64,000 nucleotides of DNA from GCA-002708315 sp963676635 (GCA_963676635.1 OY781105.1:1-64000), one strand, 5' to 3'. Positions 1 to 9,043 are shown, numbered from the stretch's first letter. Translations and numbers: made by a program. The notes: generated by a model from the sequence alone, not told the origin.

Positions 1-731
1 ACGACAGTATTCATGCTCCAGGCCTGAGGAAATTAATAGCTCTTGTTAAAGATATGGGAGAAATTGTTGTAATTGCTTCGGATTCTGTTATGTCAGGAAT
101 GGCTCATGCTGTTACTATAAAAACTCCCTTACGGGCAAAATTAATTGCTGAAAGTGAGAATTACAGGGAATACATTACAAACGGAACTCCTGCTGATAAT
201 GTTAAACTTGGGAAGCATAAATTACTTGGTCGTTTCCCTGATCTTATACTATCCGGTATAAACCATGGCTCTAATGCATCAGTAAATATTATTTATTCCG
301 GCACTATGGGAGCTGTACTGGAAGGCGCTATTGATAATATTCCTGGCATTGGGTTTTCTCTTGATGCCTATAATCATGATGCTCCTATGGATCATTTTGA
401 TGATCATCTAAGAAATATTGTGAGATTTGTTCTTGATAATGGCCTTTCAAAAGGGACGTGCTTCAATGTTAATATTCCGGCAAAAAACGAACATCCTGTT
501 AAAGGGATTAAAATCTGCCGTCAGGCTGATGCCAGATGGGTGGAGGAGTTTGAGGAGCGTAACGACCCGCACGGGGGTACTTATTATTGGCTGGCCGGCA
601 GATTTGAAAATGGTGATGGCAGACCGGATACTGATCAGAAGGCTATTGATAACAATTATATTAGTGTTGTTCCTGCTAACGTTGACTTTACAGCTCATGA
701 TGTTGTTGATGAACTGTCAGGATTGTTCTGA
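1..731 (+). CDS. surE: 5'-nucleotidase SurE (3' part, start outside window)
   Basis: SurE is a metal-dependent nucleoside 5'-monophosphatase. The reading frame is open to the left edge (first whole codon at base 3), so the start and the N-terminal metal-binding Asp-Asp lie upstream. What is visible begins with the conserved segment around HAPGLRKL, followed by the VVIASD strand, the SGMAHAVT loop and GINHGSN, whose Asn is a metal ligand in the family. The C-terminal half contains FNVNIPA and a final FTAHDVV segment, as in full-length SurE proteins. It lies 20 nt upstream of a small membrane-protein gene and then lpxB on the same strand, so the three are probably co-transcribed. The family assignment is firm; only the missing N-terminus is unknown. 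Confidence 0.93.
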   Translation, partial: DSIHAPGLRKLIALVKDMGEIVVIASDSVMSGMAHAVTIKTPLRAKLIAESENYREYITNGTPADNVKLGKHKLLGRFPDLILSGINHGSNASVNIIYSGTMGAVLEGAIDNIPGIGFSLDAYNHDAPMDHFDDHLRNIVRFVLDNGLSKGTCFNVNIPAKNEHPVKGIKICRQADARWVEEFEERNDPHGGTYYWLAGRFENGDGRPDTDQKAIDNNYISVVPANVDFTAHDVVDELSGLF

Positions 732-751
732 TTTATTTTATCTTTACTCGT

Positions 752-1045
752 ATGAAACCTGTGTTTTTTAAAAGAGATTGTTGGGTAGTGGGACTTGTTT
801 CAGGTATTGTACTGCCTGTGCTGTTTTATCTTGTCCTTTATTTGATAAATATGCTGTTTGTTAGTGTTACCTGTGTGCCTGCAACTCAAAAGCATCATAT
901 GCTTTATCTGTTGAGCTTTGTTATTAATCTTTTTCCTATCAGGTATTACCTTGTGAAACTAAAATATGAAAAAACCGGAATGGGAATATTGCTGGCTACA
1001 ATAGCGGGAATAATTTTATACTTTTATCTTTTTTATCAACAATAA
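752..1045 (+). CDS. small integral membrane protein between surE and lpxB
   Basis: A 97-residue protein with about three hydrophobic segments (roughly residues 10-35, 46-66 and 76-95) and short basic loops, so probably an inner-membrane protein. I recognise no catalytic motif. Its value is context: it sits 20 nt after surE and 5 nt before lpxB on the same strand, and codon use looks like its neighbours. A role linked to envelope lipid synthesis would be a guess from position only. Confidence 0.75.
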   Translation: MKPVFFKRDCWVVGLVSGIVLPVLFYLVLYLINMLFVSVTCVPATQKHHMLYLLSFVINLFPIRYYLVKLKYEKTGMGILLATIAGIILYFYLFYQQ

Positions 1046-1050
1046 CAGTT

Positions 1051-2154
1051 TTGAGATACTATATAATAGCCGGAGAAGCATCAGGTGACTTGCATGGATC
1101 AAATCTGGTGAAGTCAATTATCAGAAAAGATAAGGAGGCTGAGATAAGAGGCTGGGGTGGTGATAAAATGGAGAATGCAGGTGCTGTTATTGTAAAGCAC
1201 TACAGAGATCTTGCATTTATGGGATTTGCTGAAGTGCTGATGAACCTTCGCACTATTATGTCAAATCTGAGCTTTTGTAAAAAGGATATATTGGAGTTTA
1301 AACCTGATGTTATTGTACTGATCGATTATCCTGGCTTTAATCTGCGGATAGCTAAATTTGCTCATCAGGAAGGTGTTAAAGTAGTATATTATATATCACC
1401 ACAGATATGGGCATGGAAGAAAAACCGGGTTTATGATATTAAGAAGTATGTTGATAGAATGCTTACTATCTTGCCTTTTGAGGGAGACTTCTATGCGAAA
1501 TATGATTATAAAGCAGACTTTGTGGGGCATCCCTTGCTTGATTCATTGAGTAATGAGAAACATATATCCCGGAATCAGTTTATTGCTGAGAATAATCTTG
1601 ATGATAAACAGATTATCGCGGTGCTTCCGGGGAGCAGAAAGCAGGAAGTGACTGTAATGTTGAGAACTATGCTTCAACTGGTTGATCATTATAAGGATTA
1701 TCAGTTTGTTATCGCTGGCGTGAATACTCTTTCCAGAGAATTCTATGAGAAAATAATTGGTAACAAGAAGGTGCACTTGCTTTATAATGCTACTCATAGT
1801 ATTGTGAAATATGCTGAAGCAGCATTGGTTACTTCTGGTACAGCAACTCTTGAAACGGCTTTGATTGGTACTCCTGAAGTTGTTTGCTATAAGGGTAACA
1901 GAATATCTTATGAGATCGCGAAAAGAATAATTAAAATAAATTATATATCTCTGGTCAACCTGATTATGGACAGGGAGGTTGTTACTGAGTTAATACAAAC
2001 GGGTTTTAATAAGAAAAGGCTTAAGACCGAACTCGACAGGATTCTTCTTGATGATAAAAGCAGGGAAGCTATGCTCGATGACTACCGGGAACTTAGATTG
2101 AAACTTGGTAGCGAAGGGGCTTCGGATAGAGCTGCTGCGATTGTTGTTGAGTAG
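1051..2154 (+). CDS. lpxB: lipid-A-disaccharide synthase LpxB
   Basis: LpxB (glycosyltransferase family 19) joins UDP-2,3-diacylglucosamine to lipid X to form the lipid A disaccharide at the inner face of the cytoplasmic membrane. The 367-residue product shows family landmarks in order: GEASGDLHG near residue 8, GGDKM, FMGFAEVL, IDYPGFNLRIA, the ISPQIWAWK motif, GHPLLD and LPGSRKQEV. The start is a TTG at 1051; starting there places the conserved RYYIIAGEASGD at the very N-terminus as in homologues, and no in-frame ATG fits better. It follows the small membrane protein by 5 nt. The stop is followed by a heptamer-based tandem repeat before comEC. Confidence 0.95.
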   Translation: MRYYIIAGEASGDLHGSNLVKSIIRKDKEAEIRGWGGDKMENAGAVIVKHYRDLAFMGFAEVLMNLRTIMSNLSFCKKDILEFKPDVIVLIDYPGFNLRIAKFAHQEGVKVVYYISPQIWAWKKNRVYDIKKYVDRMLTILPFEGDFYAKYDYKADFVGHPLLDSLSNEKHISRNQFIAENNLDDKQIIAVLPGSRKQEVTVMLRTMLQLVDHYKDYQFVIAGVNTLSREFYEKIIGNKKVHLLYNATHSIVKYAEAALVTSGTATLETALIGTPEVVCYKGNRISYEIAKRIIKINYISLVNLIMDREVVTELIQTGFNKKRLKTELDRILLDDKSREAMLDDYRELRLKLGSEGASDRAAAIVVE

Positions 2155-2197
2155 TTCTTCGAAAACTGCAACTGTGCGAGAGGCACAACCCCAACTT

Positions 2198-2295
2198 AAA
2201 ACTTATAACTTATAACTCAAAACTTATAACTTATAACTCAAAACTTATAACTTATAACTCAAAACTTATAACTTATAACTCAAAACTTATAACTC
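2198..2295 (+). repeat. 21-nt tandem repeat (4 full copies plus a 14-nt partial)
   Basis: Four identical 21-nt units start at 2198, 2219, 2240 and 2261, followed by a 14-nt partial unit at 2282-2295. Each unit is itself three related heptamers, AAAACTT ATAACTT ATAACTC. The array lies in the 180-nt gap between lpxB and comEC. Identity between copies suggests recent expansion, so copy number may vary between strains. Confidence 0.95.
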
Positions 2296-2334
2296 ATTTT
2301 ATGTTATATTAGCCGGATATTAACTTATTTGCCC

Positions 2335-4425
2335 ATGAGATGGTCTGAAAGGCCTATGTTACGGCTTGTTATATTATTAATTGCAGGAATATTAATCGCT
2401 TCTGTGTTACCTGTTGATGATGTGGCTGTTGTCTCTCTTTATGCAGGTTTAACAGTATCGTTAGTAAATATTATTATTGTATTAAACCTGAAATATAATA
2501 GGGTGCGCTATAGGTTGTCGGCAGTGTTACTGTCTCTGGCTGTTATTATTACTGGTATGCTTCTGGCAGTATCTAAAAAACCATATGATGTTTGTTGCTT
2601 TAATAATGAGCTTGTTATTTGTAATGCTGTTATCAGTTCCAATCCTTCAGAAACAAAGAAATGTGTTAAAAGTATAGTAGAAGTAACAGGTGTTGATAGT
2701 GCTTATCGTAACCTACTTACAGGTTCTCTTATTCAATGTTACTTTCAAAAGAATAGTAGTAGCAAGTCATTACGGCATGGTGATGTGATTATTTTGAAAT
2801 GTAGAATTAACAATCCTTCGCCTCCTATGAATCCGTATGAGTTTGATTATTCGCAATTTCTTTCCCGTAAGGGTATTTATTATACTGCGTATGTAGATTC
2901 ACTGTCATGGACTAACACCGGTAGTGTTAAGAGAAATATATTTTCTATGTTATCTGGTGAACTGAGGTTTAAGATGCTGTCGATGCTAAAGCGAAATGGT
3001 ATGCATTCTGATGATTATGCTGTTGCTGCTGCTATCTTGCTTGGGTACGATGATGGGATGGATTTTGATCTTCGACAGAATTATGTGAGGGCAGGGGCTA
3101 TGCATATACTATGTGTTTCGGGATTGCATGTTGGAATTATTTATCTTGTTTTTAATGCTTTGTTGGGTTTACTTATTAAGGGTAGAAAGAGCAGATGGAT
3201 AAATTCAGGACTTTTGCTCGCTGTAATCTGGTTCTATGCTTTCCTTTCCGGATTAAGTCCTTCAGTGGGGCGTGCATCCTTAATGCTTTCTGTGGTAATC
3301 ATTGGCAATATGTTGAACCGTAGCAAGGACACCATTAACTCAATTGCTGCTTCAGCTGTCTTGCTTTTAGTATTTGATCCAATGTTATTATATGATGTTG
3401 GCTTTCAGCTGTCATATGCTGCTGTACTGGGTATTGTGATATTTCACAAGCATATAAATAATCTGTTTTACTTTAATAATTATTTTCCCGATAAGGTATG
3501 GGAAATTACGGCGCTTGCCATATCAGCACAGCTTGCTACTTTCCCGCTGGCTGTGTATTATTTTCATTTCTTTCCAACATGGTTCTGGCTGTCTAATTTG
3601 TTTACTTTTCCTCTGTCGTTTGCTGTAATTATTTGTGGTTTTGCCTTTATTGTATTTTCGTGGGTTCCTTATTTAGGCATATTATTCGGACATATCCTTT
3701 CTGTTGTTGTGCTTGCCCTTAATTACCTTATTGACGCTGTTAAGTATATGCCTCTTTCCGGAGTCGATGGAATCTATTTGTCTGGAGTCAGGTTGGTTCT
3801 GATTTATCTTGCACTTGCTTATGCTTATTATGTTTTTATCGATTTAAAATTCAACAGATTAAAAGTGTTATTGGGTGTTGTGGTTGTTTTTCTGTTTGTG
3901 GGTTTATTTGAGAGAGTGGTACAGCGTGAGGATAGCTTTACTGTATTTTGTGTTAGAAAGCATACTGTAATAGGAGTTGTCAATAAAGATAATGCTATGA
4001 TAGTCTCTGATTCTGTTATTGTTAATAATCAGGGATTATTGGATTATAATATTAAAAACTTCCTGACTGTAGAAGGTGTTCTTAATAACACCAAATATTT
4101 TGATTTTGAGAAGAATATTATTGATGATGATATTTATATGAAGGGAAATGTTCTGCTTTTTGATGAGTTTAAGATTTTGTTAAACAATAAGTACACATTT
4201 AATCATAGCGATTCATTGAAGCTTAATATTGATTATGTAATTTGTTGTGGCCGCGATTTTAAAGATATCAGTGATCTTCATCAGACATATAATTTCACCA
4301 AAGTAATTATTGATAGTACGGTGCCGTTCAAATATTGGGAACGTATAACGAAAGAGGCAGCAGAAACAGGTTGTTGGTGCTACAACGTAAATACTTCGGG
4401 TAGCTTTACGAAAGCTGTGGATTAG
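2335..4425 (+). CDS. comEC: ComEC/Rec2-family competence protein
   Basis: A polytopic membrane protein of 696 residues. It has an N-terminal soluble DUF4131-type domain after two or more helices, then the Competence core with the signature HILCVSGLHVGI and the downstream YAFLSGLSPSVGRA and FQLSYAAVLGI segments, then a C-terminal soluble part. In ComEC the core forms the inner-membrane DNA channel and the C-terminal metallo-beta-lactamase-like domain degrades one strand. Here the C-terminal part lacks the metal-binding HxHxDH signature, so it is degenerate or very divergent. I chose the ATG at 2335; a TTG two codons upstream (2329) is possible. A natural-transformation role is inferred from the family; no other competence genes are in view. 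Confidence 0.9.
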   Translation: MRWSERPMLRLVILLIAGILIASVLPVDDVAVVSLYAGLTVSLVNIIIVLNLKYNRVRYRLSAVLLSLAVIITGMLLAVSKKPYDVCCFNNELVICNAVISSNPSETKKCVKSIVEVTGVDSAYRNLLTGSLIQCYFQKNSSSKSLRHGDVIILKCRINNPSPPMNPYEFDYSQFLSRKGIYYTAYVDSLSWTNTGSVKRNIFSMLSGELRFKMLSMLKRNGMHSDDYAVAAAILLGYDDGMDFDLRQNYVRAGAMHILCVSGLHVGIIYLVFNALLGLLIKGRKSRWINSGLLLAVIWFYAFLSGLSPSVGRASLMLSVVIIGNMLNRSKDTINSIAASAVLLLVFDPMLLYDVGFQLSYAAVLGIVIFHKHINNLFYFNNYFPDKVWEITALAISAQLATFPLAVYYFHFFPTWFWLSNLFTFPLSFAVIICGFAFIVFSWVPYLGILFGHILSVVVLALNYLIDAVKYMPLSGVDGIYLSGVRLVLIYLALAYAYYVFIDLKFNRLKVLLGVVVVFLFVGLFERVVQREDSFTVFCVRKHTVIGVVNKDNAMIVSDSVIVNNQGLLDYNIKNFLTVEGVLNNTKYFDFEKNIIDDDIYMKGNVLLFDEFKILLNNKYTFNHSDSLKLNIDYVICCGRDFKDISDLHQTYNFTKVIIDSTVPFKYWERITKEAAETGCWCYNVNTSGSFTKAVD

Positions 4426-4474
4426 CCGACTAATCTTTTCTTAAATAATAATCGTATTATTCCTCTTTTATATG

Positions 4475-4503
4475 TTTCCCTGAATCTAAAATATTTAATT
4501 TTG
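4475..4503 (+). promoter_or_regulatory. predicted promoter of the fused hydro-lyase gene
   Basis: A TAATTTTG box at 4496-4503 matches the Bacteroidota -7 consensus TAnnTTTG. A TTTC resembling the -33 TTTG lies 17 nt upstream at 4475-4478. Transcription would start near 4507, which argues against the ATG at 4514 and for those at 4559 or 4571. Confidence 0.5.
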
Positions 4504-4570
4504 TAGTAAAAATATGTCTGATTATTGCAGAATAAAATACAAAATAGCAAAACATAAAATGAACAACAGT

Positions 4571-6346
4571 ATGAATAAAAGAACCTTTGCAGAGAAGATT
4601 TTAAATGCTTCTGCTGGAAGCATTGTTTTCCGAAAGCCGGATATAATATTGACTCACGATAATACCGCAAGTATATACAATACTTTTCGTAAGATGGGTG
4701 GTGAGAAGGTTAAAAATCCTGAGCAGCTTTTAATAGTTCTGGATCATAACGCTCCTCCAACCACAGCGAAACTGGCAAACCAGTACCAGACAATACGTGA
4801 TATTGTAAAAGATCAGGGGATTAATAAGTTTCATGATGCCGGCAAAGGTATCTGTCATCAGATAATGTCGGAATACGCTAAACCAGGGATGGTGATTGTT
4901 GGCAGCGACAGTCATACATGCACGGCAGGTGCTTTTAATGCCTTTGCTGCAGGTATTGACCGGACAGAAGCTGCTGGTTTATGGAGTCAGGGCGAAACAT
5001 GGTTCCGCGTTCCTGAAAGTATTAAAATTACTCTTAATGGTAGTCTTAATGAGGGTGTTTATGCAAAAGATATCTCCTTATGGATTATCGGAATGATAGG
5101 ATCAAGTGGGGCTGATTATATGTCCATAGAGTACCATGGTGATGGTGTTAAAACATTGACTGTCGATCAGAGGATGACCCTTGCTAATCTTGCCAGCGAA
5201 ATGGGAGCAAAGAATGCTGTCTTCCCTTGTGATGATGTTTTAAATGAGTGGCTTGGTGAAGAAACACAGGGAATATGGGCCGACGACGGTGCTGCTTATG
5301 CTAAAGAGATTACCATTAATCTTGGTGAGATATTCCCCCTTGTTGCTGCTCCTCATCATGTTGATAATGTAAAGTCTGTTGCTGATGTTGCAGGTACTGA
5401 GCTTCATGAAGCATTGGTAGGTACATGTACCAACGGGCGATTGGAGGATATGCGTGTGGTTGCCGAAATATTAAAGGGTAAAAGAGTGCCGGATGGCTTC
5501 CAGCTTATTATTGTTCCTGCTTCCCAAAAGATATATCTGCAGGCTATGAAAGAAGGGTTGATTGAGATTTTCCTTGAAGCTGGTGCCAATGTGCTGGCTG
5601 CCTCCTGCGGACCTTGTCTGGGAACAGGGCAGGGGATCCCTGCTGATGGCTATAATGTTATTTCTACTGCCAACAGGAATTTCAAAGGACGTATGGGTAA
5701 TAAGGAGTCGTTTGTTTATCTGGCTTCTCCTGCTACTGTTGCTTATTCCGCTCTTGCGGGAAAGATTGTCGACCCCAGGGGTATCCAAACTAACGACAAA
5801 TTTCCGTTCTCCATAAAGGAAACAAATACTGTTACCATTGAGGAAGATGATAACAGACAAATTGCCGGTGTGTGGAATTATGCTGATGCAAATGATCTTA
5901 ACACTGATCAGATGTTTGCAGGTAATCTTACATATAGTGTGCTGAGCTCTGAGCCGGAAAAGATTATGCCTCATCTGTTCCAGGGATTTGATATTAATTT
6001 CACCGATAATGTAAAAGAGGGTGATATTGTTATTGCTGGTGATAACTTTGGTTGTGGTAGTTCGCGTGAGCACCCTGCTGTTGGTCTTGCTTATGCTGGA
6101 GTAAAAGCTGTTATCTGTGGTTCTGTTAACAGGATTTTCTATCGCTCATCTGTAAATCAGGGTTTGCCAATAATTATTCTTCCTGAAGCAGTAAAGGCTT
6201 ATAAAGCAGGAGATAATGTTGATATCAATTTTGAAGATGGCGTTGTAACTATAGCTGAAAAAGAATTCAAATTTGCTCCACTTCCTGATAAGCTGATGGC
6301 TGTATTTGAAGCTAAAGGGCTTGTTAATTATATTAGCAGGAAGTAA
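4571..6346 (+). CDS. aconitase-superfamily hydro-lyase with fused large and small domains
   Basis: A 591-residue member of the aconitase / 3-isopropylmalate dehydratase / homoaconitase superfamily. The N-terminal two thirds resembles LeuC: AEKIL at the start, GSDSHTCTAGAF, and the three [4Fe-4S] cysteines in GTCTNGR and SCGPCLGTG. The last 170 or so residues form the LeuD-like swivelling domain with FGCGSSREHPAVGL. These parts are often two separate subunits. Substrate cannot be read from the sequence; a canonical 753-residue aconitase is encoded at 22.1-24.4 kb, so this is probably not the only TCA aconitase. The start is taken at 4571 because homologues begin close to TFAEKIL; upstream in-frame ATGs at 4559 and 4514 exist, the latter almost at the predicted transcription start. 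Confidence 0.82.
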   Translation: MNKRTFAEKILNASAGSIVFRKPDIILTHDNTASIYNTFRKMGGEKVKNPEQLLIVLDHNAPPTTAKLANQYQTIRDIVKDQGINKFHDAGKGICHQIMSEYAKPGMVIVGSDSHTCTAGAFNAFAAGIDRTEAAGLWSQGETWFRVPESIKITLNGSLNEGVYAKDISLWIIGMIGSSGADYMSIEYHGDGVKTLTVDQRMTLANLASEMGAKNAVFPCDDVLNEWLGEETQGIWADDGAAYAKEITINLGEIFPLVAAPHHVDNVKSVADVAGTELHEALVGTCTNGRLEDMRVVAEILKGKRVPDGFQLIIVPASQKIYLQAMKEGLIEIFLEAGANVLAASCGPCLGTGQGIPADGYNVISTANRNFKGRMGNKESFVYLASPATVAYSALAGKIVDPRGIQTNDKFPFSIKETNTVTIEEDDNRQIAGVWNYADANDLNTDQMFAGNLTYSVLSSEPEKIMPHLFQGFDINFTDNVKEGDIVIAGDNFGCGSSREHPAVGLAYAGVKAVICGSVNRIFYRSSVNQGLPIIILPEAVKAYKAGDNVDINFEDGVVTIAEKEFKFAPLPDKLMAVFEAKGLVNYISRK

Positions 6347-6490
6347 TATTTAGTGTGAGGTTGAGTGTGAGATTGCAGACTGCTGGAACTGAAAGCGGAC
6401 ACCCCTGTGTGATTACAGTGTGAGGTTAAGGTTTGAGGTTTGAGGAGACTGCTAACTCACACTGTATTTTGTATTACCCTGGCCTTTGAT

Positions 6491-6567
6491 GTTCAATGTT
6501 TAAAGTTCAATGTTGGGGTGGTTTAGGATAAACCCACAATGTTCCAATACCCACCCGGCCGTATCTA
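6491..6567 (+). repeat. left copy of the island-flanking direct repeat
   Basis: This segment closely matches 10006-10088, with the shared cores AGTTCAATGTTGGGGTGGTT and ATACCCACCCGGCCGTATCT. A third copy of its right half lies inverted at 9523-9563, and its left half recurs around 9152-9204. The copies lie on both sides of the T9SS gene, so they mark the edges of a repeat-bounded segment. Confidence 0.85.
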
Positions 6568-6598
6568 AATCAGAACACTGAACTACATGCGTAACGGC

Positions 6599-6726
6599 GG
6601 GCATATTTCGGTTGGGTGCTTTTTTTGAATTGAAGGCTTAGGGAAAGGGAGAAGCTCCGAGGAACGAGGAGATCGCTCCCTTCCCTTAGCCTTCAAGAAA
6701 AAAAAGTGACCAAGCGAAATGAGCCC
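6599..6726. repeat. 128-nt imperfect palindrome (long hairpin)
   Basis: Left arm 6599-6651 and right arm 6676-6726 are near reverse complements, with shared blocks such as GAAGGCT/AGCCTTC, GGGAG/CTCCC, runs of T/A and ATTTCG/CGAAAT. The loop around GAAGCTCCGAGGAACG is about 24 nt. Either DNA strand would fold into a long hairpin. A similarly built element is at 9641-9791. It has no coding capacity and resembles a MITE- or REP-type element. Confidence 0.75.
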
Positions 6727-7004
6727 ATGATTTTTTGTTTACTTTTTTATCAAGAACTGCGAAGCAATCATGAACTCCAATAAAAATATACAAGCTGTGA
6801 GTAAAAAACGTAAAAGCCTTGCGGCTTGAGCAAAAATTGCTTATGCAATTTTATCGATTCCCGATAAATAAATCAAATACCACCAGCCCCACAAAATCAA
6901 GGTTCAGACAACAAAAAGTCTTGAACAAGATTAAACAGATTTACAAGAAGACAGGGTTTCGGGAAACACACGCTATTTGTGAAATAAATAACGAAGGCAA
7001 CACC

Positions 7005-8606
7005 CTACCTCACAACAAACCTACACTGCCCCACCATCTTCCCATTACTGGTAATATACGCCACATACATACCTGACGACCATGTGGAGATATTTATGTT
7101 TACATCCTTTTGATTGTCGCTCAGAGTTTCTGAGTGGAGTTGCCTGCCAAAGGTATCTGAGCATAATAACTGCAACTCGCTTAGATTATCCTTGTTTGTT
7201 AACAACAACCTAATGTTACCTGTTGCAGGGTTAGGTACAGCCTCAACAATTATTCTGTTTTTGTTTTTAAAATACTCTTCCGGGCCTGGTGTTTCTTCTG
7301 TATCCACAATTACCAGGCAATCTGAAATATCAATCACTCCCGACTCAATGCTATCCGGGCAAAGACTATCGTAAACATAAGTGCCTGTGTAAACGGTATC
7401 CTGCTCAAGGTTTGAGTTTATTTTATAGAAAAGAAAATCCCAGTCATCTGCTGGTCTGTAACCCACGCTTATTGCATATTTGTCATCAAAAGTCTTTACT
7501 ACTTTACTATATCCCAGCGTACCTGCTCTTGATTGTTTATTGTAAATATTACAACTGGTATCAATAATAAATTCACCGGATGGGTTTGATCCAGAAGGAT
7601 CATCTCCATATTTAACAGTAGCAATAAATAATGTGTCATTAATATTTGCAATATCGAAAATTGAGTTTGCTTGAATGGTTGAACCTACTTCTGAATTTGA
7701 TATATGACTATATCCCAATTGTTCGCCATCTGTACTTATAAACATTAGAAAACTATTGGTGTATAAAAATGTACTAATTGTATCATCAAGAAAAAAACCA
7801 ATTCCAGCACCCATCAACACACTATCGTTTAAAGGAAGAATTGCATAAGCATCACCCGGAATACGATCGTCCATGCCAAAGGGCAATATCCATTTTTCGT
7901 TAAACAAGCTGTCTATACCACAAAAAAAAGATCTCCTCCAAAAATGATCAGGATCTTCAGGATAAGCATAATAACAACCACCAGCAATATAATATTCACC
8001 ATTAAATGATATTAATTTATTACCATCCGGGTTGCTTATTAATGGATGATCCTGGTATGTGGCAAAAGCCTTTTTCCAAAGTAACTCGCCATCAGATCTA
8101 ATATAATAAAGGTATTGTGTGTTTTTTCTACTAACTCCAAATTTTTCATGGTGAGCCAAAGCAAGAACATCCTGATTTTCTAATAAAATTGCATCTTCAA
8201 AATATGCATAATCATCAAAATCATCTTTGAAAACTCTACAAAATATCTTTTCACCACATGGATCTAACTTAATAATCATTGGCCAAGGTAATTCATCATT
8301 TAACCAAACATAGCCCGCCAGTGCACAATTTCCGCTTGAATCCTGAAGAGGATCTCCTGTGACTATATATATATTTTCCCATGATAGGAATTTTTCCCAC
8401 AAAATATTCCCATTTATATCTGTTTTTATAAGCCAATTCATGTTTTCATCATATGATGCGTTTAGTAAATATCCTTTATCATAAGTTTCAATAAATTGTG
8501 CGCAATTTTCATCTGTACCCGGATACCCATAAATATGTTGCCACCTTTGGGAATATCCAAAGGTAGCAATAGTTATAAATAGAAATATTAGATATACTTT
8601 TTTCAT
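7005..8606 (-). CDS. secreted T9SS cargo protein of unknown function
   Basis: A 533-residue protein with an N-terminal Sec signal peptide (Lys-Lys start, hydrophobic core, probable cleavage after GYSQ). The middle is rich in Trp, Gly and Asp and has repeated GNILW/GELLWKK-like segments, as in beta-propeller-like surface proteins. The last 80 or so residues are a type A T9SS sorting domain: VPNPATGNIRL near the start of the domain and SSGMYVAYITSNGK near the end. It should be exported across the outer membrane and cleaved or anchored there. No enzyme motif is visible. It is the only gene in a repeat-rich island (6.35-10.1 kb). A -7 box lies only 4 nt upstream of its ATG. Confidence 0.88.
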   Translation of the reverse strand: MKKVYLIFLFITIATFGYSQRWQHIYGYPGTDENCAQFIETYDKGYLLNASYDENMNWLIKTDINGNILWEKFLSWENIYIVTGDPLQDSSGNCALAGYVWLNDELPWPMIIKLDPCGEKIFCRVFKDDFDDYAYFEDAILLENQDVLALAHHEKFGVSRKNTQYLYYIRSDGELLWKKAFATYQDHPLISNPDGNKLISFNGEYYIAGGCYYAYPEDPDHFWRRSFFCGIDSLFNEKWILPFGMDDRIPGDAYAILPLNDSVLMGAGIGFFLDDTISTFLYTNSFLMFISTDGEQLGYSHISNSEVGSTIQANSIFDIANINDTLFIATVKYGDDPSGSNPSGEFIIDTSCNIYNKQSRAGTLGYSKVVKTFDDKYAISVGYRPADDWDFLFYKINSNLEQDTVYTGTYVYDSLCPDSIESGVIDISDCLVIVDTEETPGPEEYFKNKNRIIVEAVPNPATGNIRLLLTNKDNLSELQLLCSDTFGRQLHSETLSDNQKDVNINISTWSSGMYVAYITSNGKMVGQCRFVVR

Positions 8607-8610
8607 AATT

Positions 8611-8618
8611 CAAAGATA
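8611..8618 (-). promoter_or_regulatory. -7 promoter box 4 nt before the T9SS gene start
   Basis: On the minus strand TATCTTTG matches TAnnTTTG and is followed by AATT and then the ATG. No clear -33 TTTG is seen at the expected distance. If used, transcription would begin at or next to the start codon. Confidence 0.4.
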
Positions 8619-8729
8619 ATTAATTAACAATGGAAAATTTAAGGCTTTGAAGTTTCTTGCTATTAACAATTATACTTGCAATATAAACACCGGGTACCCA
8701 CTTATCAGTTTTTATGATTTCCTGCCTTT

Positions 8730-8782
8730 ACTGAGCGTAGTTTCACGTGACTTCCGCCAAGGCGGATGAAACTACGCTCAGT
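8730..8782. repeat. 53-nt two-stem palindrome
   Basis: The outer 16-nt arms (8730-8745 and 8767-8782) are perfect reverse complements: ACTGAGCGTAGTTTCA and TGAAACTACGCTCAGT. Inside them TCCGCC-AA-GGCGGA forms a second perfect stem, with CGTGACT bulged on one side. A degenerate copy is at 9294-9343. Confidence 0.9.
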
Positions 8783-8837
8783 GGGGGTTTTTCTTAAATT
8801 ATTCGCATTGCAAAACCCACAAAAAACAAAAAAAAAT

Positions 8838-9004
8838 GTCGTCATTGCGAGGCGATTGCATTGTTAAAACTTATCACTAAAGTTAAGTTGCCGAAGCAAT
8901 CTGTTAGACAAAACCGGGACTGCCATTCTCCCAACAGATTGCCACGCGGCATAAAATCACGTCGTTGAAATATAAGTATACGTTAAGCCGCTCGCAATGA
9001 CGAC
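8838..9004. repeat. 167-nt element with nested inverted repeats (CGTCATTGCGAG type)
   Basis: The outer 14-nt ends GTCGTCATTGCGAG (8838-8851) and CTCGCAATGACGAC (8991-9004) are perfect inverted repeats. A nested pair GCAATCTGTT / AACAGATTGC is at 8896-8905 and 8933-8942. From memory, elements with these termini are scattered in many unrelated bacterial genomes. It has no open frame and fits a non-autonomous MITE-like repeat. Confidence 0.8.
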
Positions 9005-9043
9005 GCTGGGTTTGGTTTATGGTGGGTTTTTCTAAAATTATTC

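Larger units (their letters stand above)
6347..7004. other. non-coding island segment with a long palindrome and dispersed repeats
   Basis: No credible gene. The segment contains a low-complexity stretch rich in GTGAGGTT (6355-6445), one copy of the island's flanking direct repeat (6491-6567), a 128-nt imperfect palindrome (6599-6726) and a GCCTTGCGGC repeat (6811-6830). An 85-codon frame at 6819-7076 is not credible because it runs out of repeat DNA into the end of the convergent T9SS gene. Confidence 0.8.

Noticed and set aside
2198..2295. Replication origin with DnaA boxes
   Set aside because: Units are AT-rich heptamers, but no TTATCCACA-like boxes, dnaA or dnaN are nearby.
5471..6073. 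200-codon minus-strand ORF opposite the fused hydro-lyase
   Set aside because: A shadow of a strongly supported gene whose catalytic motifs occupy the other strand.
6819..7076. 85-codon plus-strand ORF
   Set aside because: It starts in a repeat and ends inside the convergent T9SS gene; its composition reflects the opposite strand's codons.
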